Shown here: piece after piece, positions 44,770 through 52,723 of the stretch
Layout of the letters: the number at the start of each line of letters is the position of its first letter
Numbering within the stretch: position 1 is the first letter of the stretch
Assembly (NCBI RefSeq): GCF_000756305.1
Contig: NZ_JRFE01000060.1
Coordinates: 1-63,567, forward strand
Source: Myxosarcina sp. GI1
GTDB lineage: Bacteria > Cyanobacteriota > Cyanobacteriia > Cyanobacteriales > Xenococcaceae
Length of the DNA: 63,567 nt
Direction: 5' to 3'
Translations under genes and position numbers: made by a program
Notes under the pieces: generated by a model
What the model was told of the DNA's origin: nothing
The model's input: only the letters and a program-made list of their open reading frames with translations
Databases searched by the model: none

Positions 44770-45696
44770 ATGACATCTCAAAACTATTTAAAAACGGACA
44801 AATACGACCTCATTACTCAGAAATTAATTACCCTTCTTTCTCAAGGAAAAAAGCCTTGGGTCAAGCCTTGGTCGGCTACTCCCTACGGTAACTTAATCAC
44901 GGGTAATGATTATCGTGGCATCAATCCGCTAATTTGCTGCATTGATACTACTCTCAACGAATGGGAACACCCTTTCTTTATTGGCTTTAAACAGGCTCAA
45001 GAAAAAGGCTGGAAGATTAGAAAGGGTAGCAAGGCAACTTATCTCAGATGGGGCGGTACGGTTGTCATTGAGGAAGAAGATAAGCAGACAGGCAAAAAGC
45101 AACAACGAGCTTACAACACTGGTAAATGGTTCAATGTCTTTAATAAATGGTTCAATGTCTTTAATGTTGATTGCTTCGACGATACTAACGCCGACGACAA
45201 GATTGCTAGCTATCTAAAACAACGACAGGTGACGGGAACTAACACCGAGCCGAGGTTAAAAGCAGCAGAAGCTTTAATCGAGGCACAACAAGCTCAAGTT
45301 TCCTTCGGTGGCAATTGCGCTTGCTACATTCCCTCGCTCGATAAAATTCGGATGCCTCACTATCAAAACTTTTCTGGAGCGATCGCCTACTATGCTACTT
45401 ACCTTCACGAATTCATACATTGGACGGGACATCGATCGCGCCTAAATCGGGAGAAGACTAAACAGTTTGGTAGCTGCTCTTATGCCTTCGAGGAGTTGAT
45501 TGCCGAAATTGGCGCATCTTTTGTTTGTGGGCAGCTACACATCGAAAGCCAACTAGAAAACCACGCTAGCTACATCAGCAATTGGCTTGAGGTTTTACAG
45601 CAGGATAAACAAGCTTTCTTTCGCGCCGCTCAACAAGCTATTAAGGCTGCTAACTGGTTACTTACACCACCGCACTCCGAGGCAACGCAACCTTAA
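44770..45696 (+). CDS. ardC: ArdC-like antirestriction protein, right copy
   Basis: 308 residues, identical to the left copy: ssDNA-binding N-terminus and HEFIHWTGH metallopeptidase motif. The 21-bp tandem duplication is at 45124-45144 and 45145-45165. An identical small duplication in both arms is best explained by copying from arm to arm. Confidence 0.85.
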   Translation: MTSQNYLKTDKYDLITQKLITLLSQGKKPWVKPWSATPYGNLITGNDYRGINPLICCIDTTLNEWEHPFFIGFKQAQEKGWKIRKGSKATYLRWGGTVVIEEEDKQTGKKQQRAYNTGKWFNVFNKWFNVFNVDCFDDTNADDKIASYLKQRQVTGTNTEPRLKAAEALIEAQQAQVSFGGNCACYIPSLDKIRMPHYQNFSGAIAYYATYLHEFIHWTGHRSRLNREKTKQFGSCSYAFEELIAEIGASFVCGQLHIESQLENHASYISNWLEVLQQDKQAFFRAAQQAIKAANWLLTPPHSEATQP

Positions 45697-45715
45697 TCTA
45701 TTTATTATTCATATC

Positions 45716-45744
45716 TTGACCATATTTAAGATATGAGATATAAT
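45716..45744 (+). promoter_or_regulatory. Sigma-70-type promoter with operator-like palindrome, right copy
   Basis: TTGACC at 45716-45721, exactly 17 bases, TATAAT at 45739-45744. The spacer contains CATAT-TTAAG-ATATG. It lies upstream of the membrane/SAP-like gene at 45806. Confidence 0.78.
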
Positions 45745-45805
45745 AACTATATTGATTCTTCGACACATCGAAATTTAACCACCACCACTTTTCAGGTTTT
45801 CTCTC

Positions 45806-46156
45806 ATGTCTTTATCCGCTAGTATTACCGCTCTCGATTATTTTATCAACGGCTTTATCATTGTCTCTGCATTTACTTTTGGTGGCTTGTTTGTTTTCGA
45901 GCTTACTTTATCTTTTCTCGATTGTCTCGAACAATATTCCACCGTATCCGATGAGTTTTACCAACAAACCAAAGCTCTACTCAATCCTACCACCGAGCCT
46001 TTAGTAGAACCAGAATTACCTTCATTGGATTTAATGACTATTCGTGAGCTTCGTTCTTTCATCCGCAATAACAACCTTCATCATCGAGTTCATAACTTTA
46101 CTGGCAAATCTGTCTCTAATGCCCGTAAATCAGAGCTTATTCAAGCTTTAGTTTAA
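45806..46156 (+). CDS. Membrane protein with a SAP/Rho-N-like tail, right copy
   Basis: 116 residues, identical to the left copy at 39269-39619: one membrane helix, then a helix-extended-helix tail. It has its own near-consensus promoter 62 bases upstream. Confidence 0.55.
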   Translation: MSLSASITALDYFINGFIIVSAFTFGGLFVFELTLSFLDCLEQYSTVSDEFYQQTKALLNPTTEPLVEPELPSLDLMTIRELRSFIRNNNLHHRVHNFTGKSVSNARKSELIQALV

Positions 46157-46301
46157 CTATCTCCACTTTCTCCACACCGTAGCGATTGGCGAAGCCAGCG
46201 GCAAAGCCGATCGCTTAATCGGTGAAATACTTCATACACCAGAATGGTGTCCTGTAATCAAAAACTTTTTCCAAATCTGCCAACCCCTAGAATAGTTCGA
46301 C

Positions 46302-46961
46302 ATGATTACTTCCCTTGCCGCTCAACTCGATAGTTTTTCTCCTAATATTGCTTCTACCGCCGAAGAACTCGACCAACTTATTACCAGTCTCAAGCAGACA
46401 CTTACTAATTTAGAAATCAACTACATTAGACAATTTGCACTAGAACAAGGTATTTGGGACTTTTACCCTACACCTTATGAGCTAATTCAAAAGATGCTCG
46501 AACTTGCTAACATTCAGCCTCATCATCGCGTTTTAGAACCTTCTGCTGGTGCTGGCGACCTTTGCCAAATACTTCGTAATTCTGGAGTTAAACAAATCGA
46601 TTGCTTTGAAGTGCATCCCCTGTTACAGAAAGCTTTGAAGTTGCAAGGCTACAACTTACTCGGCGATGATTTTCTTAGCAGCACTCCTCAACCAGTTTAC
46701 GATCGCATTATTGCCAATCCTCCTTTTAGTCGTAGTGATGTTGCCAACCACACCCAACACGCCTATCAATTCCTTAAATCTGGGGGCAAACTCGTTACTC
46801 TCGCTCATCACTATCAACTTAAGCCAAGCTCAAGCGATCGCCGCTTCTTCTCTTGGCTCGATTGGGTTAATGCTCGTTTTCTCAACTGCAACCAAGCTAT
46901 GAGCCACAGCGACCGCCCCACTAACACCCCCCTTCAACTCATTCTTATATCCAAACCCTGA
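46302..46961 (+). CDS. Adenine-specific DNA methyltransferase-like protein, right copy
   Basis: 219 residues, same protein as the left copy (VLEPSAGAGDL, IIANPPFSRSD). The last 30 bases carry silent differences from the left copy (Leu CTT for CTC, Ile ATA for ATC, Ser TCC for TCT). Selection for the protein after the two ends began to diverge would explain this. Confidence 0.78.
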   Translation: MITSLAAQLDSFSPNIASTAEELDQLITSLKQTLTNLEINYIRQFALEQGIWDFYPTPYELIQKMLELANIQPHHRVLEPSAGAGDLCQILRNSGVKQIDCFEVHPLLQKALKLQGYNLLGDDFLSSTPQPVYDRIIANPPFSRSDVANHTQHAYQFLKSGGKLVTLAHHYQLKPSSSDRRFFSWLDWVNARFLNCNQAMSHSDRPTNTPLQLILISKP

Positions 46962-47072
46962 CTACCCCTATCTCATATCTCAACCGTATCTTAGATATGA
47001 CTCTCGGTTGCTGCGATTAACTTTACCACTGCCAAAGAAAATCGCGATGGTATCGGCTGCAAATCCAAATAG

Positions 47073-47753
47073 TCATTCGGAAATAGCCAACTTTTTAATC
47101 ATCTCGACCGTTCTTTCTTCGCGACTGACACTAGAGGAGGGTAAAAAACTAGCGACAGCATCTTCCAAACTGGACTGATTCTCTTTAAACCATTGCTGTA
47201 AAAATGTTTTGATTTCTCCTTCTGCTTCCTCAACTTCTCTGATTAAAACTTCACAGCCATCGAGCAAAACAATGATATCCTCAATATCTTTAGAAAAATA
47301 AAAGCCTTCACCTCGACCTAAAAATGCCTCAATTTTGCTTGCCAATAAATATAAAGGAGAGAAGATATAAATCCTGCGACCGCTTGGCAAAACATAAATA
47401 TTTGAATTCTGGAGAGCTTCCACATACCAACGATTGCTAAATCCTAAAACTTCGACTCCACAAGGCATAATATCGATTAATAGTTCTTCATATTCCCACC
47501 GACACATGGGAGCTTTCGGTTGTCTGCATTCAGACAATCCCGCTTCTCTAAGCATCGTCGCCAATCTATAGTATTCAGAACGAGAAAATATTTCCACCAC
47601 GCAGTCTACATCTTTAGTCGGTCGTAACTCATTTCGTATTATTTCATCAACATAAAGAACGAGCGTTCCGCCTCCCGTAAAAACGAATCGTTCGGGAACC
47701 TTAGCTAAAATTGCCGCTACTCTTTCCAAATTCTCAATTTGCCGATTAGTCAT
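47073..47753 (-). CDS. AbiEii-like nucleotidyltransferase (toxin candidate)
   Basis: 226 residues. The nucleotidyltransferase core is FTGGGTLVLYVDEI and, downstream, RPTKDVDCVVEIF with the paired Asp (DVD) of the polymerase-beta-like fold. The later YIFSPLYLLASKIEAFLGRG stretch is typical of AbiEii/MenT-type proteins. It pairs with the HTH gene at 47746-48249, whose end overlaps its start by 8 bases, as in type IV-like toxin-antitoxin or abortive-infection modules. It sits at the inner edge of the right terminal repeat and has no counterpart on the left. Confidence 0.7.
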   Translation of the reverse strand: MTNRQIENLERVAAILAKVPERFVFTGGGTLVLYVDEIIRNELRPTKDVDCVVEIFSRSEYYRLATMLREAGLSECRQPKAPMCRWEYEELLIDIMPCGVEVLGFSNRWYVEALQNSNIYVLPSGRRIYIFSPLYLLASKIEAFLGRGEGFYFSKDIEDIIVLLDGCEVLIREVEEAEGEIKTFLQQWFKENQSSLEDAVASFLPSSSVSREERTVEMIKKLAISE

Positions 47754-48249
47754 ACAATCTCTTTTTCAGTTCTGAGCCTGCCAATTCTCTTTCCCTGATT
47801 TTGCCCACTCTTAAGCCATCGACCAGACAAAGCATTTCGTATAAATGCGGATCTTCTAATACCGCTTCTGGTACGGAACGATATAAAGGTTTAATCTCTT
47901 GACCCTTCACCTTACCCGAACCAAATGCCCAGACATAAACATCGCGATCGCTAATTGTTAGTAAATCCTTTAAAGGTTCTGCTGAATGAGCCGTAGGCAT
48001 TCCCCGCACTAAAGCACCAGGTTGAGTGGGGAAGGCATATTTCAAACCGTGAATCAAAAACTCTTCTAAAGCGGGTTTTAAAACTCTTCTTCGCGAATCG
48101 CTGTATAGACCGCTTGTGGAACATCGTTTCAAAGCCGCATGAACTTCTGAAGAACTCATCTTCAAACTTTTCGCTAACTCGCTATAAGTCCACTGTTTAT
48201 CCCAACTACAAACTTTGAGTAAAACTAAAATATCTTGGGGTTTGAGCAT
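47746..48249 (-). CDS. Winged-HTH partner of the nucleotidyltransferase (antitoxin/regulator candidate)
   Basis: 167 residues. The N-terminal winged HTH (DILVLLKVCSWDKQWTYSELAKSLKMSSSEVHAALKRC) resembles Mar/Arx-type regulators. The middle has ALVRGMPTAHSAEPL and VYVWAFGSG. In AbiE-type systems the HTH partner is the antitoxin and repressor. A perfect TATTCGCGAATA palindrome lies 36 bases upstream (48285-48296), a plausible operator for autoregulation. Confidence 0.65.
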   Translation of the reverse strand: MLKPQDILVLLKVCSWDKQWTYSELAKSLKMSSSEVHAALKRCSTSGLYSDSRRRVLKPALEEFLIHGLKYAFPTQPGALVRGMPTAHSAEPLKDLLTISDRDVYVWAFGSGKVKGQEIKPLYRSVPEAVLEDPHLYEMLCLVDGLRVGKIRERELAGSELKKRLYD

Positions 48250-48284
48250 TCTGAAATTAGATTCACACTGCTATCTTTATTCTA

Positions 48285-48306
48285 TATTCGCGAATAGCGA
48301 ATAGCT
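48285..48306. promoter_or_regulatory. Operator-like palindrome upstream of the HTH gene
   Basis: TATTCGCGAATA (48285-48296, perfect) followed by the further half-site AGCGAATAGC. It is centred about 40 bases before the start of the HTH gene. It is a likely binding site for the regulator. Confidence 0.5.
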
Positions 48307-48411
48307 AGTAATAGTCTAACTTAAATTCGGAGTTTCATACTGCTGCCCACAAAGTCAAAAATTATTATACCAATCCTGAAAAACTAGCCGTTAGTTAACT
48401 ATTAATGTTTG

Positions 48412-48495
48412 AGCTTTGATTTATACAAATCAATAATTGTACAATTCATCATTCGTACAATTAACTTTTTGCCAAAAATCATAACACCCAGACTG
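48412..48495. repeat. Outermost diverged piece of the right terminal inverted repeat
   Basis: Matches 37848-37930 in reverse complement: 20 identical bases (48476-48495) and about 85% over the next 48. A hairpin, CCCAGACT/AGTCTGGG (about 48487-48510), stands at the boundary. The rest of the gap 48250-48784 holds no gene that I can support. Confidence 0.7.
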
Positions 48496-48784
48496 TAACT
48501 TAGTCTGGGTGCGGATTTAATATATGCCAGCTTTTTATTCATAGCAGCTAGCGGTATTTATCATAAGAGTTTCAATTGATTCAATTTTAGACTTGAGATT
48601 TCTATCTGAAAAGTCATCTTCCTCACTCGAAGACAAAATTCATCTTCTCTTGATAATTCGTTTACAGGTAATTATTATTTGTTTCTCCTACATTGATTTT
48701 CAAAGCAATTTACTAATTTATTCCATCCAAATTTGTGCTACGAGAGATATAATTATGTACAAGAGATATGTCGCGGTATAAATT

Positions 48785-48961
48785 GTGTTGGAACTAAAAG
48801 AAGCATTACAACAAAGGCTTGCTGCACTCAACGGCGAACCCACTAAGTCTAAAAATAAAGTTATTACCAACACCTCTATTGAATATATTACTCGTACTTT
48901 GACTCAGGCTGGCATTTTAAACGAGCAAGGTAAAATTCGCGACCTAAATATATCTGCATAG
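48785..48961 (+). CDS. Small antitoxin-like protein (58 residues)
   Basis: GTG start at 48785 (TTG at 48788 possible). The product is short, helical and charged (ELKEALQQRLAALNGEPTKSKNKV ... TLTQAGILNEQGKIRDLNISA). It ends one base before the start of the ADP-ribosyltransferase-like gene at 48963, the usual tight arrangement of an antitoxin with its toxin. The family is not recognised. Confidence 0.55.
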   Translation: MLELKEALQQRLAALNGEPTKSKNKVITNTSIEYITRTLTQAGILNEQGKIRDLNISA

Positions 48962-48962
48962 C

Positions 48963-49616
48963 GTGTACGTCTCACCTCAAATAGTTGTCGGATTTCATGG
49001 CTGCGATCGCACTATTGCCGATAAGGTCATACAACAAAATACCCATCTTTCTAGTAGCGAGAATAAATACGATTGGTTAGGACACGGTATTTACTTTTGG
49101 GAAGGCAGCTATGAAAGAGCATTCGATTGTGCTAAAAACAGTAGTAAAGTTTCTAATCCAGCCGTGATCGGTGCTTTCATACGATTGGGTAACTGTCTAG
49201 ATTTACTAGATACTGCCAAAATAGAATATCTCAAACTTGGCTATGAAATATTAGAACAAGAAGCCAATAAGTTACAGATAGCTTTGCCAAAGAACAAAAG
49301 TTTTCGTAACGGTATTAGTTTTAACAGAGAATTAGATTGTGAGGTAATCCAAAGAATTCATCAGTTCAACAACGAACTTATCGCCAATCGTCTCAATTTA
49401 CTCAATATCGAAGGCGAGAATAAGATCCAGATACAATGTCATCCTGACTTTATCGATTCAGTTAGAGGAATGTTTCCTGAAGGCGATGAGGTTTATCCTG
49501 GTGCAGGGTTTTTATCCCAGAATCACATACAGTTGTGTATTGTAAACCCCAACTGTATTATTGGCTATTTTAATCCCATAAAACAAAATGAGGATTATAA
49601 GAAATTCTCAGGTTAG
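48963..49616 (+). CDS. ADP-ribosyltransferase-like protein (toxin candidate)
   Basis: 217 residues from a GTG. The N-terminal GFHGCD (H12) and the later LGHGIYFWEGS (Y44) match the His...Tyr spacing of the PARP/ART fold, whose NAD pocket uses H-Y-E/Q. A Gln or Glu candidate lies in IQLCIVN near residue 190. If an ART, it would modify a host protein or nucleic acid and be neutralised by the small protein encoded just upstream. The fold call is tentative. Confidence 0.55.
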   Translation: MYVSPQIVVGFHGCDRTIADKVIQQNTHLSSSENKYDWLGHGIYFWEGSYERAFDCAKNSSKVSNPAVIGAFIRLGNCLDLLDTAKIEYLKLGYEILEQEANKLQIALPKNKSFRNGISFNRELDCEVIQRIHQFNNELIANRLNLLNIEGENKIQIQCHPDFIDSVRGMFPEGDEVYPGAGFLSQNHIQLCIVNPNCIIGYFNPIKQNEDYKKFSG

Positions 49617-49746
49617 TATTTTTTCTTCTCGAAAATTAGATTGCTATGGGATTACTTTGATAATATCCCTTTCTTGTTTTATAGCAATTTATTGACAGTT
49701 TAAAATACGATCGAGATCGCACTGATGAACTCTGGATAAACCGCAT

Positions 49747-50595
49747 CTACTTTGAAAACCGTAGTTTTTCTTCTTCTGGATCGAGGTGTTTTTTAACCCA
49801 CAAGCGATCGCTTAAAAACAGTGGAGTAGTATTAATTAGATGCTGAAAATCAGCAACAGCAGAAATTAACTCTTGTTGTTGGTCATAACAAACATGATAA
49901 GTTATGTCTTCTCTGAGCCATTGCCAAAGATGTTCGACAGGCATAAAATCTGGGCTATAGCCAGGTAATTGTAGAAGATGGATGTCCATTGCTGATGCTG
50001 CCTCGGTGACCACTTTAGCACGATGATATGGTGCGCCATCCCAAACCACAGTTATTTGTTGCTGGGGAAATTCGACTCGCAACTTTTTGAGAACATCAAT
50101 GGTATTAATTTTCTCTGCTTTCTCATAAGGAAAAATTCTGGTTTGCGCCTGATTATAGAGGTAAACACCATAAAAAGAGACTTTCTTTCTTCCAGGAGAA
50201 CTAGAGCTGACCCAAAACCTTTCTCCCCGAATTGACCAACCGTAACCTTCATCGGTATCTAAATGTATATGGGCTTCATCAATATAGATAATTAATCGCT
50301 TTTGATGAAGTGCATCCTCTAATAATTCAGTAATTTGTTCGACAAATTCAGCTCTTTTGGCGGTATTGCCTTTATTAAGCAACTTCTTCGCTTTCTTCCA
50401 GGAAAAACCCATCTGCTTAAGAGTTTTTCTGACTGTCTCTCGACAACAATTTATCTTCCACTTCTGTTTCAGCCAGTGGACGAATCTTTTTAACGTCCAA
50501 CGTGGAAACCCTTGAGATTTCCTCCCTCTTTCTTGTGGTGCTAATGCTGACCTTAAAAGAGCTTTCTGGATTTGATTCCCTAAATCTTTTCGCAC
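49747..50595 (-). CDS. IS630-type transposase, DDE part, copy 3
   Basis: 282 residues, identical to the other copies. The slippery T7 run is at 50604-50610 (A7 on the plus strand). Confidence 0.92.
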   Translation of the reverse strand: MRKDLGNQIQKALLRSALAPQERGRKSQGFPRWTLKRFVHWLKQKWKINCCRETVRKTLKQMGFSWKKAKKLLNKGNTAKRAEFVEQITELLEDALHQKRLIIYIDEAHIHLDTDEGYGWSIRGERFWVSSSSPGRKKVSFYGVYLYNQAQTRIFPYEKAEKINTIDVLKKLRVEFPQQQITVVWDGAPYHRAKVVTEAASAMDIHLLQLPGYSPDFMPVEHLWQWLREDITYHVCYDQQQELISAVADFQHLINTTPLFLSDRLWVKKHLDPEEEKLRFSK

Positions 50596-50861
50596 CGTTT
50601 CGGAAAAAAAGGGTTTCTTCCTCCCGTTCTTTGATACTCGACGGCTTTGAGACCTTCTTGATTATAACGATGCACCCATTCCATTACTGTTTGGGGATTT
50701 CTTCGGGTTTGTTCCCCTACCTTTGTAGCACTTTTCCCTTCACTAATTTCATACAATGCCATCAGTCTCTCTCTTGTTCGAGGATGTTTGGCAGCCAATG
50801 CCTCTGTTCTTAATAACTCTTTGCTTTGATTCCAACGAGCGTAATCTACTTTTAACATCAA
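50580..50861 (-). CDS. IS630-type transposase, HTH part, copy 3
   Basis: 93 residues, identical to the other copies; joined to the DDE part by -1 frameshifting. Confidence 0.88.
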   Translation of the reverse strand: MMLKVDYARWNQSKELLRTEALAAKHPRTRERLMALYEISEGKSATKVGEQTRRNPQTVMEWVHRYNQEGLKAVEYQRTGGRNPFFPKRCEKI

Positions 50862-51219
50862 ATCGATCTTATTTTTCTTCTCTTAATCAGCCTATTTGAT
50901 TTTGAGCCAAAACTCCAGTTTTCAAACTGGACGGGGTTTATATCGATAATTAAGAGTACCAATATTAACTCTAATATGTCTCTTTCTAATCTCAATCGGA
51001 TAATCGGTAAAATTATATATCAGACAGGAAAGCTTAGAGTAATCGAAGCTATGTATTTAGATTGGGAAAGCGACAATCGTTAAATCAAATCATCTAGCAA
51101 GTCTATCATTTCACTCTGTAAAGAGGTACGATTATCGCCGTAAATCATGCACAATAGCCCTGCGATAAAAGCGATAGATAATAAAGAAAGATAAAAAGCG
51201 CGACCGCACTTCCATAGTC

Positions 51220-51785
51220 ATGAACATTTTAGATCCCACAACTGAACAACAAATCGTTGAGCGAGTTCTCAAAGCTAAAGCCGAACGACCACAGTTTTTA
51301 GCTCGAATGAAAGTTAGACAGTAACAAGGTTGGTCAATTGCTCGTCAGTGCGCTCTTGTTCTCAAAGAGCAATTTGGAGTTAGTAAAGTAGTGTTGTTTG
51401 GTTCGATACCCGATGTCGAATCGATTTTTGAAGACTCTGACATCGACCTCGCCGTTTGGGGTTTACCCAGTCATCTTTATTAGAAAGCTGGATGTGCTTT
51501 AGACAACATAATATTGGAAAACGGCTATAATTTTTTCCCTATCAATTTAGTTGACGTTAACGATGCTTAACCCCGCATCCTTGACGCGATCGCGCTAGAC
51601 ATACATGGTTTTTATTCTGGGATCGAACGAATTTTTGAGAAAATCGCTAAACAAATCGATCGCAATCCACCAGCTAAATCCGAGCAGTGGCACAAAAATC
51701 TTTTACAGCAAATGACCGTTGCTATCTCCCAGGTTCGAGATGCTGTAATTAGCACTTCAAATCTGGCTAATCTGGATGAACTAGG
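51220..51785 (+). pseudogene. MNT-like nucleotidyltransferase plus HepT-like tail, three in-frame stops
   Basis: A single frame from the ATG at 51220 reads MNILDPTTEQQIVERVLKAK, then VLFGSIPDVESIFEDSDIDLAVWGLP (minimal nucleotidyltransferase motif), FFPINLVDV, and IHGFYSGIERIFEKIAKQID ... EQWHKNLLQQMTVAISQVRDAV (HepT-like). It is broken by TAA (near 51322), TAG (near 51483) and TAA (near 51568). It was once an MNT/HepT antitoxin-toxin pair, perhaps fused, and has decayed by point mutation. Confidence 0.7.
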
Positions 51786-51834
51786 GGGAAAACTAGCGAA
51801 GGCTTTGTTGTGTGTAAGTATTCTTATAACTGGC

Positions 51835-52095
51835 TTATCGATTAGATTTGATTGGAGCGTGGCTTTGCAATTGTTGACAAGGAATTGAAGCGAACAAAGA
51901 TGTCTTGCCAGCTACTTCAATAAATATATTCAACCCACTTCCCTCAGAAGCCTTAAATAAAAGTTTTTCGTAGGGAAAAATAACTTTCTCAAATTCAGGG
52001 TTCTCTGGAATTTTAGCCACTTGAATCTCAGAGGTGAGATTAATATAAGCACAAAGCAATGCTTGATTTTGAGAATTGGAATTATTAATAACCAT
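51835..52095 (-). CDS. DUF1830-like protein
   Basis: 86 residues. LLCAYINLTSEIQVAKIPENPEFEKVIFPYEKLLFKASEGS matches the DUF1830 pattern of cyanobacteria (short beta-rich domain, CYxNxTSxIQVARI ... VxFPxxRLLFEA). The function is unknown. It has no operon partner. Confidence 0.65.
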   Translation of the reverse strand: MVINNSNSQNQALLCAYINLTSEIQVAKIPENPEFEKVIFPYEKLLFKASEGSGLNIFIEVAGKTSLFASIPCQQLQSHAPIKSNR

Positions 52096-52723
52096 ATACT
52101 TGAAGTTTGTTTACATGATGTTTGAGCAGACGTTAAGAGCTTGAATTTCTGTTTGGCTACCAATGTTAGCGTTCAAACATAGAGTGAGAAGGAAGTAATT
52201 ACAATCCTAGTTGAGATTTAAGCTCAGTTCGACCTGATTATGCAAAAATATCAAATTATAATGCAAAAACTGCATGAAAAAGCGGTTGGGATTGAGAAAT
52301 TAGGTTAACTTCCATTGCTGATGTGTCCAGGACAGTCCTGGAATAAACTGCATCTAATTTATTAGACATCTCCCGATTGTTGTTTTCCAGTTTCTCCAAT
52401 TGCACTTGAAATACAGACTCGTAAAAACGCTTCGCTCATTCCGTATCTAAGGTTTCAATTTCCTCGATCATCGGACAATTGTGACAGATAAATTGAAAAC
52501 TTTTTCGTATATTTGTCCAGCTATAAAAATGTAGTTATACTTTGATTAGATTAATTATGAGTTTTTTATTTTGCCGTCACATCCGTCACATCTATAATTG
52601 GCAGGGCTTCTAGCCATTACAATTTCATCACACCCTTCACTGCTCTTAAAACTTATTTGCTGCACATATACTACAGAAGAGGCAGATCTCTACTGCTGTT
52701 CGACCGACACTTAAAACAGGTTC
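52096..52723. other. 628-bp non-coding stretch
   Basis: No gene is supported. It contains a perfect small hairpin, CCAGGAC-A-GTCCTGG (about 52327-52341), and TTGCTGCACATA near 52659, similar to the TGCTGCACCTC motifs at 56717 and 56780. It is AT-rich overall. It may be relic DNA. Confidence 0.4.

Larger units (their letters stand above)
42713..46933. repeat. Right arm of the giant palindrome (terminal inverted repeat)
   Basis: Reverse complement of 38492-42712, with the same six genes in mirror order. Homology continues past 46933 with increasing differences for about 100 bp, then stops at the nucleotidyltransferase pair. Confidence 0.95.
49739..50938 (-). mobile_element. IS630-type insertion sequence, copy 3
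   Basis: 1200 bp flanked by TA (49737-49738 and 50939-50940), same ends and coding content as copies 1 and 2, same orientation on the map. It lies in non-coding DNA after the ART-like gene. Confidence 0.92.

Noticed and set aside
38492-46933. The palindrome as a pure assembly or hairpin-read artefact
   Set aside because: Diverged homology continues beyond the identical arms and the two flanks carry different genes. Not excluded without reads.
48593-48781. 62-codon ORF before the small antitoxin-like gene
   Set aside because: TTG start, no family features, poor codon look; probably chance.
50944-51080. Short ORF of about 34 codons after IS copy 3
   Set aside because: Too short and without context; perhaps a relic.
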